Positions 1-9,070 of a stretch of 42,218 bases of DNA are shown in pieces. The notes beneath the pieces are model-generated. The model was not told where the DNA came from. It ran no database searches and saw nothing but the letters and a program-made list of their open reading frames with translations. The position numbers and the translations under genes were made by a program. Origin of the DNA: JANOAR01 sp031411235 (lineage in GTDB: Bacteria > Verrucomicrobiota > Verrucomicrobiia > Verrucomicrobiales > Verrucomicrobiaceae); NCBI GenBank assembly GCA_031411235.1, contig JANOAR010000212.1, forward strand, positions 1-42,218, read 5' to 3'. The first letter of the stretch is position 1. Each line of letters opens with the position of its first letter.

Positions 1-3
1 ACT

Positions 4-507
4 ATGTCTGCTACTACACTCACGCTGGAAGATCGTCTCGCTCACTCCAAATGGCTCGACTCGGGCCACACGGCGGGGCAGCGACTTGATAAAACTAATG
101 CCGACCTCGCAGGGGCTGATCTCACGGGCAACACGCTCGAAGACGCGGCCTTCGCCGGGGCCAATCTGACGAAGGCGAAGCTCGTTGGCACTGATTTCAG
201 CCGTGTGGACTTCCGCAAGGCCGACCTCAGCGGGGCCGACTGCGATGGTGCGGAGTTCGATGGTGCGAACCTCGCGGAGGCGTTGCTCGTGGGGTGCAGT
301 CTCAGCGGCTGTCAGTTCGATGGGGCTTCTCTCGCCGGGGCGAATCTCAGCGGTGCGCAGTTGCAGGGAGCCAGCCTCATCAATGCCGACCTGAGTGGTG
401 TGAATTTCAGCAATGCCAACCTCCATGGCACCAACTTCACAGGCGCAAAACAAAGCGGCATGAATCTCGAAGGGGCGTCGCTGAAGGATACCATGGGCCT
501 CGTTTGA
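4..507 (+). CDS. Pentapeptide-repeat protein
   Basis: A 167-residue protein. From about residue 30 to 160 it is built of A(D/N)LxG-type five-residue repeats such as ADLAG, ADLTG, ANLTK, ADLSG, ANLSG and ADLSG, which fold as a right-handed quadrilateral beta helix. There is no signal peptide or membrane segment, so it is probably cytosolic. Known members include gyrase-protecting DNA mimics, but most have no assigned role and nothing here selects one. The short N-terminal part (LEDRLAHSKWLDSG) is not repetitive and may cap the helix. The ATG lies 3 bases inside the window, so an upstream extension or operon partner cannot be excluded. The next gene starts 143 bases downstream after an AT-rich stretch. 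Confidence 0.85.
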   Translation: MSATTLTLEDRLAHSKWLDSGHTAGQRLDKTNADLAGADLTGNTLEDAAFAGANLTKAKLVGTDFSRVDFRKADLSGADCDGAEFDGANLAEALLVGCSLSGCQFDGASLAGANLSGAQLQGASLINADLSGVNFSNANLHGTNFTGAKQSGMNLEGASLKDTMGLV

Positions 508-571
508 GCGGTGGTGATGGGGCGGCTGCGGGCATTGAATAACCATAGCGATGAGGCGATTCAATGCGTGA

Positions 572-602
572 TTAACATGTTTAATTATCAATATTATATA
601 AT
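572..602 (+). promoter_or_regulatory. Possible sigma-70-type promoter in an AT-rich island
   Basis: The stretch around 540-610 is much richer in A and T than the rest of the window. It contains TTAACA at 572-577 and a consensus TATAAT at 597-602, separated by 19 bases, one or two longer than ideal. The gene at 651 starts about 40 bases further on. This is a pattern match only. Confidence 0.35.
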
Positions 603-650
603 TAGTATGGAGTTATGGCTTGGAGCGGCTAAATTGGCCGATCTAAAGTC

Positions 651-2054
651 ATGGGAGCCGCCCCGAATACTCTTCAATGCCCTGCATGCCGTCAGCCCTT
701 CCTGACGATGCAGTGCCATCCCCAGTCGGCGCAGTTTTGCCCCTACTGTGCGTTCACGGCGATGCTGGGGCAGTTCCCCGTGCTGGTGCAAAACAGTGGG
801 GCGGGGTTGACGCCGCTTCGGAAGCGTGGGGCGGGCCGATTTGGCCCCTCGGTGAGTCCTGCCGCGATGCCGTGGCCGGGCCTGCAACAAGGCACTGAGG
901 GCTTGGTATTTCCAGGCCTCCCCGCTGCGCCAGCCGTCGTGGCAGACTATGCCTCGCCGTCCCCTGCCCCGGCCCCGGCCTACGTTCACGAAAGGTTTCC
1001 CACCGAGGTGCCTGCGCGGCGTTACCCCACGGGCCAGATTTCCCGCACGGCTGAGTGGCCAGGGCTAAATATCGCGGGCGAGGGCATCGCGCTGGAGTTC
1101 CCTAGCGCGGCTCGTGCGGCAAGGGCACGCCGTGGCAATGGGTTGCTCGCCGGCATCACGATGGGGGTGCTGGGGCTTGTGTATCTGCTGCTGCGCCAGC
1201 CAGAGAGTGAGATCAGCCGCCAGCCCGAGCCAGCCTCGGCCAAGACAGCTACGGCACCGACGAGCCGTTCCGATCTCGGTGCGGTGGCTGAGCCGACACC
1301 TGATTTCATTCCGCTGGGCAACCCACCCCCAACAACGGTGGCCGCAGCTCCAGCCGTGATTTCCGCCACGCCTACCACGGCAGTCAGCGTGCTCTCGCCA
1401 GAGCAGGCGCTGGAAAAAACCTCCTCCCTGCTGCACTCCGTCTTTTCAGCGCAGGCGGTGGAGGATCGCTTGAGCTACTTCGCCGATGCCGAGGAGCATC
1501 GTCGCCGTGCCGAGGTCTTTTTTGCCCATCTGCCCGTGCCGCTACAACTCGCGGGGCTGAAGCTTTTCCCCACGCCGATCAAACGCCTGCCGGGGGGCAG
1601 CGTGGTGCCGCTGTTTCATGTGATCACCAGCGAGGGGGCGCAGCGGAGCATTCTTTGTTCGTTGCGCAGCACGCATGAGGGCGAGGTGAAGCTGGACTGG
1701 GAACTGTTTGAGGACTCCTACTCGGGAGCACTGGCGAATTTCCAAAAAGTCCGCCAAGTGAACCCGCGATGGTTCACGGTGGGGCTGAAGAAAAATCACG
1801 GCTTTGACGAGAGTCCCGAGGTGCGCGACTCGCACCTAGCTTTCGATGTGCAGTGCTCTTTCGATGGTCGAGATCGCACCCTGGCGCTCACGACGAAGAC
1901 GAGTAACAGCGGGCGACAGATTGATCGTGCGGCTTCCTGGGGCGAACTTTACATCGCCCGAGTGCTGCTGGGCTGGACGCCTGTGAATGGCGAGATGCGC
2001 CTGACGATTCTGGACAATGCGGGGGTCAGCGAAGAGATCGCCTCGGCAAGGTAG
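651..2054 (+). CDS. Zinc-ribbon and single-membrane-helix protein of unknown function
   Basis: A 467-residue protein I do not recognise as a named family. It opens with a zinc-ribbon-like pair CPAC (residues 10-13) and CPYC (30-33). A proline- and alanine-rich linker follows, then one membrane helix at about 164-182 preceded by arginines (ARAARARRGNG), which suggests a cytoplasmic N-terminus and an exported C-terminus. A second Pro/Ala/Thr-rich linker leads to a folded domain from about 245 to the end. A cytosolic zinc ribbon joined through one helix to an extracytoplasmic domain suggests a membrane-anchored sensor or adaptor, but this is inference. The ATG at 651 is chosen because the zinc ribbon starts right after it. 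A lipoprotein gene follows after 40 bases and may be co-transcribed. Confidence 0.75.
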   Translation: MGAAPNTLQCPACRQPFLTMQCHPQSAQFCPYCAFTAMLGQFPVLVQNSGAGLTPLRKRGAGRFGPSVSPAAMPWPGLQQGTEGLVFPGLPAAPAVVADYASPSPAPAPAYVHERFPTEVPARRYPTGQISRTAEWPGLNIAGEGIALEFPSAARAARARRGNGLLAGITMGVLGLVYLLLRQPESEISRQPEPASAKTATAPTSRSDLGAVAEPTPDFIPLGNPPPTTVAAAPAVISATPTTAVSVLSPEQALEKTSSLLHSVFSAQAVEDRLSYFADAEEHRRRAEVFFAHLPVPLQLAGLKLFPTPIKRLPGGSVVPLFHVITSEGAQRSILCSLRSTHEGEVKLDWELFEDSYSGALANFQKVRQVNPRWFTVGLKKNHGFDESPEVRDSHLAFDVQCSFDGRDRTLALTTKTSNSGRQIDRAASWGELYIARVLLGWTPVNGEMRLTILDNAGVSEEIASAR

Positions 2055-2094
2055 AGGCTTGAATGCTGGGCGGAAAATCGCTAGCTTGCGGGCC

Positions 2095-2631
2095 GTGAAA
2101 AGTGCCTATCCCTTGGTTTTAGCTTTATGCCTGTGCCTCGCCCTGCCTGCCTGTAGTCTGTTGCGCCGCAAGCGCATCCCCCCGGCAACCGATACGGGGC
2201 CGAGGTTGCCCGCGCCTGTGGGTGAGGTCGATCTCATCAATCCCGACGGGCGATTTGTGCTCATTCACCTCGCGGCGAAAGGGGCCGTCCCGCCCGTGGG
2301 CGTCGTGCTGCGCTGCATCGGGCCTGCGGGTGAAACGGCACGCCTGCTGGTGACACCTGAGCGAAAGGACATGCACATCACGGCGGATATTAAATCGGGT
2401 GAACCCCAGCTCCACAACATGGTGATCTATGATGTGGCCGCACCTCCGGTAAAACCGAGCGCAGCAGCAGGCGGGGTGGCGGCTAGCCCGCCAGCGACCA
2501 CGATGCCCAGGGGTGGCTTGATCAATGGCTTGCCCGATCCTGCCTCGCCCGAGGGCGGAGGCATCCCGTCCACCTCCGCACCAGCCGATGGGAAAAGTGG
2601 CGGTTTATCACTGCCGCTGCCGCAACGGTGA
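2095..2631 (+). CDS. Small proline-rich lipoprotein of unknown function
   Basis: A 178-residue protein starting at a GTG. This start is chosen because it puts a textbook lipoprotein signal at the N-terminus: KSAYPLVLALCLCLALPAC, with lipobox LPAC at 17-20 and Cys20 as the lipidated residue. Starting further upstream would bury the signal and overlap the preceding gene. The mature part has basic residues right after the cysteine (RRKR), a short beta-rich region (about 40-115) and a Pro/Ala/Gly-rich tail. It lies 40 bases after the zinc-ribbon protein gene and converges with the giant gene on the other strand, 34 bases away. No family is recognised; envelope location is the only firm inference. 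Confidence 0.7.
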   Translation: MKSAYPLVLALCLCLALPACSLLRRKRIPPATDTGPRLPAPVGEVDLINPDGRFVLIHLAAKGAVPPVGVVLRCIGPAGETARLLVTPERKDMHITADIKSGEPQLHNMVIYDVAAPPVKPSAAAGGVAASPPATTMPRGGLINGLPDPASPEGGGIPSTSAPADGKSGGLSLPLPQR

Positions 2632-2665
2632 GGGCGCACGCACGGCGTTATTGCTGAATCCCTGC

Positions 2666-5600
2666 CTAGGGCCTGGCTTCCAGGATGACTTGTCGGGCGG
2701 TGATGGGGCTGTTTATTGTGGTCGCGGGGGCGACGGGAATGGAGGGGATGAGGTAGGTGCCGTAGCCGATGCTTTTGCCGGGGAGGCCGGGATGCGGGAT
2801 GAGTTGGCCCGCGTACTTGAGCAAACGAGTTGCACCGCCATTGGTGAGCTTGAGGGTGCCGCTGAAGGCTCCCGTGGCGGGCGTTAGGCTGAGCGAGACG
2901 AACTGGGGATTGCTCCCTGTGGTGAAGGTGGCGGTGTTTTTAATGCTGCTGATGGCGCTGATGGTGCAGAGCTGGGTGAAGCCGATGCCAAAGTCTTCGC
3001 CGACGAAGCTGAGCTGGACGTTGTCATTGCCTGCGGTGAGACCCATGACGAGAGGAGCGAGGGTGGTGGGCTTGTTGTAGAGGCCGCCAGTGATGGTGAG
3101 AGGTACGAAGAAGCCTGCGGGATAGAGGCGATCTTTGGTGACTGCGCCGAGGCTTTTTTTCCGCCAATCGACACTGCCACTGCTGATGATGCGGTGAGCG
3201 CTGTCGCTGCCGATGGGGAGGGTGCCGAAGAGCGAGCCTCGGCCTGTGTAGAGGGGGCTGAAGAGGAGCGCGGTGCCATCTTTGCGAAGGGGGGCGCTGC
3301 TGGCGAAGGCGCTGCCATCACCTGTTTTGCCGACGGCGGTGGCGAGGCCTAGGTTGGTGACGTTGATGGTGCCATAACCTGTGCCTTGGGGGATCCAGAG
3401 CAGGACTTGGCCGTCTTCGGGGATGTCGAGGGCGATGGCATGGAGGCCTTGGTAAGCGGTGGCTAGGGCTCCGGTACTCCAGGTATTTTTCCAGCCGATG
3501 ACGCTAAGGGAGTCGGAGACTTGATCCAAGGTGTTGGGGTTGAGTTCAGCGATGATGCCTTCGAGTTCGCTGGTGGCGGGGTTGAGCGTGAAGGCGAAGC
3601 CGATGGAGGTGTTGCCTTTGCGAGTGATGACGAAGGAGGAAGTGGGGTTGCTGCCTGTGGCGGTATTGAGGGCACCCGCGACGTTGTGGATGGCGGCTCC
3701 GAGTCTCGCCTTGCCGGTGTAGGTGCCGTTGGCTTGTACGGTGATGTCGAGCCTGCCGCCGAGGTCATTGGTGATGCCGATGCTGGTGCCTACGAGGATG
3801 TCTCGTGGCAAGGGGGTGACGTAGCTGCCGACCAGGGCGACGGGCAGGCGCTCGACGATGAGAGTGGTGGTGACGGTGTTGAAACTGCCTGCGGCGTTGC
3901 TGGCTTTGATGCTGATCTGGAAGGTGCCGAACTGCCGTGGCTTGCCCGAGATGAGTCCTGTTTTGGCGTTGTAGGTTAGGCCCAAGGGGAGGCCTGTGAT
4001 GGTGAAGCTGCTGGGAGTGCGTGAGGCGATATTATCGATGTAGGGCACGGCAAAACTGAAGGTGCCGCCAACGATGGCGTTGGTGGGCATGGTGATGGTG
4101 AAGACGGGGGCGGCGGCGGTGCCAGTGTTGATGCCAACGACGGGGGCTTCCTGGACAACGAGGATAAACCCGGAGCGCACGGTGCGACTAGCGCCCGCAC
4201 TGGTGATGGCGCAGACATAGACACCGGAGTCGCGGGAGGCACTGAGGGGGCCGATACGCAGGGGCTTCGACTGCACATCGCCGATGTAGAAGTCATTGTT
4301 GATGGGGATGCCGTTGTTGTACTCCCACTGGTAGGTGAGGCCACTGCCTGCGGTGGGGACGGTGAGGCTGGTGATGCTGCCAGCAGCGGCATAGATGTAG
4401 GGCCTGATCAGCGGGATGGTGGCGATGGCGACGTTGGTGTTGTTGCTGGTAGCGCTCTGGCCGTGGGCGGTGACGCGGACTTTGTAGGTGCCTGCGTGGG
4501 TGAGGGTGGTGGCGGGAAGGGTAAGGGTGGCGGAGGTCTGGCCGACAATGGCGACATTGTTTTTCAACCACTGATACTTGAGCGTGGGTGGCCCAGTGGC
4601 GACGACGCTGAGGCTGAGCGTCTCGCCCGCGATGAGAAGTCGAGGCTGCGGCTGAGTGGTGATGGTGGGAATGATGGAGGGGCTTGATGAGGGGGATCCA
4701 TGGCGAAGCAGGAGGCGGATACCCGTGGGCAGCGTGGTGGTGGTCTTGAGTGTGGTGGCACTGATTTTAATAGTGCTAAGCGGGGAGACGTTGGGGTTGT
4801 TGATATGCAGATCGGCCCAATTGCCGCCACGGGTGTAGCTGTTAGCGTTGTTACTGAGGTCGGGGTCATAGACCCATTCGGCGACGTTGCCGCTGATGTC
4901 GTAAAGGCCAAGCGAGCTGGGGCGATAGCTGCCGACGGCTTTGGTTTTACCCGTGGTGGGGTTGTTGTAGTTGGCGAGTAAGGTGCTGATGGTTGCGCCT
5001 GTGCCGTAGGCTCGGGCTTCGGCACCACTGCGTGCGGCCCACTCCCAATCACTCGCGGCGGGAAGGGTGTAACCGTCAACAGCGCTGTTGCTGATCCAGG
5101 TGCCGGGGTCGGAGGTGCCGGGGGTGGTTTTGGTAGCGTAGCCGTGAATGAGATTGAGCATGTGGCCCGCATAAAAGCCTGCATACCAAGAGACGTAGCT
5201 GACGGGCAGATTGGCCTTTGCCACGGGGACGTAGAAGCTGGCGAGGCTGCCGGAGCTGATGGGATCGCCATCGGTATCGTATAACTTGATGTCGGTGGTT
5301 TTATTCACGCCTGTGCTGGTCGGGCTGGCGAGGTAGCAGAGGGGCTGGGTTAGGTAACTGATGAGGTAGTCGCCACTGCTGGCGCTGATGGTGAAGTCGG
5401 CGGGGTGGTGCTCCAAACCGTACTGCAATAGGCTGGCGAATTGTTTCTGCGTCAGCTCGGTAGTGGCGACCCACTGGGTAGGAATGGCGGTGCTGCCGCC
5501 GCCGCTGCTGGGGGTGAAACTGCCGCCACCAATGGGGCGGAAGCTGAGGTCGGCGAGGGTGGCGGTGTCGTGCCCACGGGCGATGAAGTTGACCTTGGCA

Positions 5601-8600
5601 GGGGTGCTGGTCTTCAGCGCGGGATTGGTGCCGAGGTCATATTCCAGGCGGTCGCTGAAACCGTCGCCATCGGTGTCGGTGTTGCTGCGGCTGGTGCGCA
5701 GGGCGTCTTCCTGGATGTCGGTGAGGCCGTCGTTATCGCTATCGTTGGTGAGGGTGACACTGAGGGTGGCGATGCTGCTGCTGACGGTGGTGGTGGCTCC
5801 GTTGAGGCCTGAGCCGTTGCTGACCTTGACGGTGTAACTGCCGACGTACTCGGGAAGGGCATACGCTAGGGTGAACTTGCGGCTAACGGCACCGAAGATG
5901 GCGACCGATGAGGGCGCAGGCACAGCGACGGTGGCCAGGGGCATGAAGTACCACTGGTAGTTGAGTGGCCCAGAGCCAGTGGCGGCGGCTTCAAAGGTGA
6001 CGCTGGTGCCATAGTTCACGGTCTGGCTCACGGGTTGCAGCGTGAAGGTGGGGGCCTCGGTGACGTGCAGTTGCGCGATGAGGCTAGTGACGCTGGTCGC
6101 GGCGTTGCTGACGCGGACGCTGATTTCTCCTGAGTCGGTGAGGGCTGCGGGAGTGGTGGAATAGGTGGCGCTGGTGGCTCCCGAGATTGCCGCCCCATCC
6201 TTCAGCCACTGGTAGCTGAGACTGCTGCCACTGGCGGTGACGCTGAAGTCGGCGGCAGTGCCGATGGCCACCGTCTTGTCGCGCGGGTGCTGGGTGATGA
6301 CAGGCTGCGCGAATCCATCAGTGACAGTGACGGTGATGGTGTGGCTGGTGGTGGTGTTGTCCAAGTCGGAGGCGACAACAATGATGTCGGCGGTGCCAGA
6401 GCCGGAGCTGACGCCGTGGAGCTTGAGCATACCGTTTGAAATGCTGCTGGTGACGGCAGTGGCGTTGGTGGAGGAGGAGGTAAAGGCGAGAGTATCTACG
6501 GGGGTGATGCTGGTGATTTTGATGACCTTGGTGCTGTCCATGCTCGTAGGCGCGGTAGCGGCATTCATGGGGCAACTATCGAAGCTGCCGCTGTTGGGCT
6601 GGGTGGTCTTGGTTTGGAGCTTCACGGCATAGGCACCACGGGGCTTATTTTGGATGGCATTGACTACAGTCATGCCTCCGGTAGGCACTCGCCCGAAGAC
6701 GGTGAAGCCGCCGTTCTGGTTGTCGAGGTTGGCGGTGTTGTCGCCGATACTGACGAAGAAATCGTGGGTGCCGCTGTTGGGATTGCCGCCTTGTTTGGCG
6801 AGGGCGACAGTGCCTGCTAAATTGCCGATGCCTGGCTCATTGATGGGCGAGGGGCGCGGGGTGACTTCGGCAAATACATCGGGAGCCTGCACAGGCCGGA
6901 AGCCGCCGCCTTGGAGGACGAAGGGGGTAGCACCTTCAAAGGCGGCGCGATGGAACATGCTGCCGTCGTAGTCCTTGGCATCGACGTAAGCCATGAAGTT
7001 CCTCACCGTCTGAGGAGTCAGCGTGGGCTGGAGGAGGATGTCGAAATTGCCCAGGGTCGTGACGACTCGCACCGCAGACTCGGTGTCGGGGTCGGCAAAA
7101 AGTTCGGTCAGTGGCACATAGACATCACTGCCAGTACCGATGGTGCGGGCGCTGGTGGGGGTAGGCGTCGTGGGCCGCCCATTGGGAATGCGGACACGCA
7201 GGGTAAGAGTTTCCGTGTCCACCCAGGCAGGGGTAAAGGTGGCGGTGATGGGGCAGACGAAGACGCCACTTTCCGTCGGTGTGCCAGAGATGACTCCAGT
7301 GCTAGAATTAAGACTGAGGCCTGCGGGTAGGCCAGTGCAGGTCAAGCCCGTGCGCGTGGCGGGGGATAACTGCGCTGTGGTGATGGTGAAGCTGAAGGGC
7401 GAGCCTTGGGTGATGGGCTCGTAGGCGCGAGAGGTGATGCCGTTTTTGGTTTCGATGACGGTGGAGGCGGCAGCAGTCGCGGAAGCGCTTGAGCCAGCGC
7501 TGGTGCTGTAAATGGCGCGGACGATGAGGTTCAAGCTCATGCCTTTGGGCAAGCTGGTTAGCGTGCCGCTCGTGGCGTTTGCTGCGAATGTGCCCGCCGA
7601 GGTGAAGGCCACGGGGTCAACGGCAGAGCTTTCGCGGTAGAGGATTTCATAGCCCGTCTCGGCGCTGGAGTTATCCAGCCAAGCGACGGCGACGCGGGTA
7701 TCCCCGGTGTCGCTATCATGTGTGGCAACAGCGGTAAAGCTGGTCGGCGCGTTGAAGGCGAGGGTGCTGCTGACGGTATTGGATGCGCTAGAAAACAAGG
7801 CCGTGCTGCCATCGGCTGGCAGGTAGTAGGCGAGGACTTTCCAGGTGTAAGTGGCCCCTGGGATGAGGCCCGTCAGAGTGCTTGTCATGGCAGCGGGCAG
7901 TGTGGCCTTCCGCGAGTTGGGCGCGACGGTGGTGTAGTTTTCAAACGCCGTGTCGGGATCGACATCGGTGCGGCTGCCCTGGATGACGTAGCCCATCTCG
8001 TTTTGTGAATTGTCCTTCCAATCGAATTTCACATTGGTCTCAGAGAGGACGCTTTGGGTAAGCAAGGTGGGCGTCGCAAGGCTGGGTGCCGCGAGGGTGA
8101 CTTCGTTGGCATAGGGGGTGTATGCCGTGCGGCCTGTGCGCGGGCCTCGGAAGGCTCTGATGCGAAACTTGTAAGTCCGCCCTGGCACGAGGGTGCTGTT
8201 CAACTCAAAAGTCTGTGCGCCAGCCGTAACGAAGACTAGCTCCACGCCCTTGTAGCTGGCTGCGGTCGAGGTGGCTGGCAGCGGAGTCGTGGGGCCATAG
8301 TAGGTATTGGGCAAGACGCTGGTGTCCATAATGTCCACCTCGAAGCCGTCCTCTTGGTTCGAGTTATCCGTCCAAGCGAAAAGCAGCTTGCCATCGGTGC
8401 CGCTGGGTACCGTGACAGCAAACGACGTCGGAGCAGCGAAATTTGCCTCTGGGGTGCTTCCCGTGGTGATTTGAAAAGTGGGTGACGAAGCAATCGCCGA
8501 GCGCTCAGTGACGGTGACGACACCCGTGGTTGAGACGGTGCCTTTGCAGGCGCTGATGGTGAAAACCAAATTCGTGCCCGTTGGAGTCGCTGATGTGAGC

Positions 8601-8872
8601 AGATAAGTCGTCGCTTGGGTGAGATTGGCGATGGGGTACTGCAGGATTTTGGCGGTGCCCCCATTGACCCGGACGCTGAGTTCAAAAAAGTTCTCATCAC
8701 TCGAATTGTCCGTCCACGATACCCGAAACCCACGGGTCGTGGAGGTGGAGTTGGTCATCGCGCTGCAGATTGCCGAGGTGGGCGCTGTCGGCACGGCATC
8801 CGCCCTGCCAGCAAAGACAAAAGACACAACCGCCAGCAGCGAGGGAATCCAGACATGGGACTTCAGGTTCAT
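2666..8872 (-). CDS. Giant secreted mosaic protein: FN3, Ig-like, cyclophilin, calcium-repeat and FGE-like domains
   Basis: A 2068-residue protein starting at the ATG at 8872, which begins a signal peptide (NLKSHVWIPSLLAVVSF, cleavage near GRADA); an in-frame TTG 21 bases upstream is less likely. Approximate order: four fibronectin-III-like repeats (30-475, recurring WxDNSxxExGxE); a putative-Ig (He_PIG) module (490-560, GLPAGLSLNSSTGVISGTP); a cyclophilin PPIase domain (600-745, FHR, VLQGGGF, NSGTHDFFVSIGDN, FGRV); a cadherin-like stretch; Ig-like modules (860-1040, YQWLKDGAAISGA); thrombospondin-3-type calcium repeats (DSDNDGLTD, DTDGDGFSD, 1040-1080); an FGE-sulfatase-like fold (1095-1390, AASDWEWAARSG, GNVAEWV, RGGNW); more Ig-like and He_PIG modules; and a beta-rich C-terminal part of about 390 residues. 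The FGE-like part lacks the active-site cysteines, so it is probably a binding or structural fold. No anchor motif was recognised. It is a single gene with no obvious operon partner. Confidence 0.9.
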   Translation of the reverse strand: MNLKSHVWIPSLLAVVSFVFAGRADAVPTAPTSAICSAMTNSTSTTRGFRVSWTDNSSDENFFELSVRVNGGTAKILQYPIANLTQATTYLLTSATPTGTNLVFTISACKGTVSTTGVVTVTERSAIASSPTFQITTGSTPEANFAAPTSFAVTVPSGTDGKLLFAWTDNSNQEDGFEVDIMDTSVLPNTYYGPTTPLPATSTAASYKGVELVFVTAGAQTFELNSTLVPGRTYKFRIRAFRGPRTGRTAYTPYANEVTLAAPSLATPTLLTQSVLSETNVKFDWKDNSQNEMGYVIQGSRTDVDPDTAFENYTTVAPNSRKATLPAAMTSTLTGLIPGATYTWKVLAYYLPADGSTALFSSASNTVSSTLAFNAPTSFTAVATHDSDTGDTRVAVAWLDNSSAETGYEILYRESSAVDPVAFTSAGTFAANATSGTLTSLPKGMSLNLIVRAIYSTSAGSSASATAAASTVIETKNGITSRAYEPITQGSPFSFTITTAQLSPATRTGLTCTGLPAGLSLNSSTGVISGTPTESGVFVCPITATFTPAWVDTETLTLRVRIPNGRPTTPTPTSARTIGTGSDVYVPLTELFADPDTESAVRVVTTLGNFDILLQPTLTPQTVRNFMAYVDAKDYDGSMFHRAAFEGATPFVLQGGGFRPVQAPDVFAEVTPRPSPINEPGIGNLAGTVALAKQGGNPNSGTHDFFVSIGDNTANLDNQNGGFTVFGRVPTGGMTVVNAIQNKPRGAYAVKLQTKTTQPNSGSFDSCPMNAATAPTSMDSTKVIKITSITPVDTLAFTSSSTNATAVTSSISNGMLKLHGVSSGSGTADIIVVASDLDNTTTSHTITVTVTDGFAQPVITQHPRDKTVAIGTAADFSVTASGSSLSYQWLKDGAAISGATSATYSTTPAALTDSGEISVRVSNAATSVTSLIAQLHVTEAPTFTLQPVSQTVNYGTSVTFEAAATGSGPLNYQWYFMPLATVAVPAPSSVAIFGAVSRKFTLAYALPEYVGSYTVKVSNGSGLNGATTTVSSSIATLSVTLTNDSDNDGLTDIQEDALRTSRSNTDTDGDGFSDRLEYDLGTNPALKTSTPAKVNFIARGHDTATLADLSFRPIGGGSFTPSSGGGSTAIPTQWVATTELTQKQFASLLQYGLEHHPADFTISASSGDYLISYLTQPLCYLASPTSTGVNKTTDIKLYDTDGDPISSGSLASFYVPVAKANLPVSYVSWYAGFYAGHMLNLIHGYATKTTPGTSDPGTWISNSAVDGYTLPAASDWEWAARSGAEARAYGTGATISTLLANYNNPTTGKTKAVGSYRPSSLGLYDISGNVAEWVYDPDLSNNANSYTRGGNWADLHINNPNVSPLSTIKISATTLKTTTTLPTGIRLLLRHGSPSSSPSIIPTITTQPQPRLLIAGETLSLSVVATGPPTLKYQWLKNNVAIVGQTSATLTLPATTLTHAGTYKVRVTAHGQSATSNNTNVAIATIPLIRPYIYAAAGSITSLTVPTAGSGLTYQWEYNNGIPINNDFYIGDVQSKPLRIGPLSASRDSGVYVCAITSAGASRTVRSGFILVVQEAPVVGINTGTAAAPVFTITMPTNAIVGGTFSFAVPYIDNIASRTPSSFTITGLPLGLTYNAKTGLISGKPRQFGTFQISIKASNAAGSFNTVTTTLIVERLPVALVGSYVTPLPRDILVGTSIGITNDLGGRLDITVQANGTYTGKARLGAAIHNVAGALNTATGSNPTSSFVITRKGNTSIGFAFTLNPATSELEGIIAELNPNTLDQVSDSLSVIGWKNTWSTGALATAYQGLHAIALDIPEDGQVLLWIPQGTGYGTINVTNLGLATAVGKTGDGSAFASSAPLRKDGTALLFSPLYTGRGSLFGTLPIGSDSAHRIISSGSVDWRKKSLGAVTKDRLYPAGFFVPLTITGGLYNKPTTLAPLVMGLTAGNDNVQLSFVGEDFGIGFTQLCTISAISSIKNTATFTTGSNPQFVSLSLTPATGAFSGTLKLTNGGATRLLKYAGQLIPHPGLPGKSIGYGTYLIPSIPVAPATTINSPITARQVILEARP

Positions 8873-8990
8873 AACAAGGAGTGAGTGAGGCAAAGAGGTG
8901 TGGGAAGAGAGGGCGGGCTTTTACTCGCTTGGGACAACGATGTCTAGGCGAGTGCTGTATTATGACAACGTCACCGGGGTAGCGTTCGTG

Positions 8991-9010
8991 GGCTCCCAAT
9001 ATTGGGGGCC
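8991..9010. promoter_or_regulatory. Palindrome between divergent genes, possible operator
   Basis: GGCTCCCAATATTGGGGGCC is a near-perfect 20-base palindrome, with a perfect core CCCAATATTGGG at 8995-9006. It lies in the 198-base gap between the divergent giant-protein gene and the exported TIM-barrel gene, about 60 bases before the latter start. A dimeric regulator site is plausible but not shown. Confidence 0.35.
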
Positions 9011-9070
9011 ATGCGCCATCTGCACACCACCCGCAAGAACCCCAACGGCCCATCGTTCACTTCGCCCCTT

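Noticed and set aside
4564..5271. Other frames inside the giant gene
   Set aside because: They give Ser/Pro/Ala-rich low-complexity products; the 2068-residue frame is continuous with recognisable modules.
5400..5900. Possible true sulfatase-maturation (formylglycine-generating) enzyme in the giant protein
   Set aside because: The FGE-like fold lacks the cysteine pair needed for catalysis and sits between Ig-like and calcium-repeat modules, so it is kept as an FGE-like domain only.
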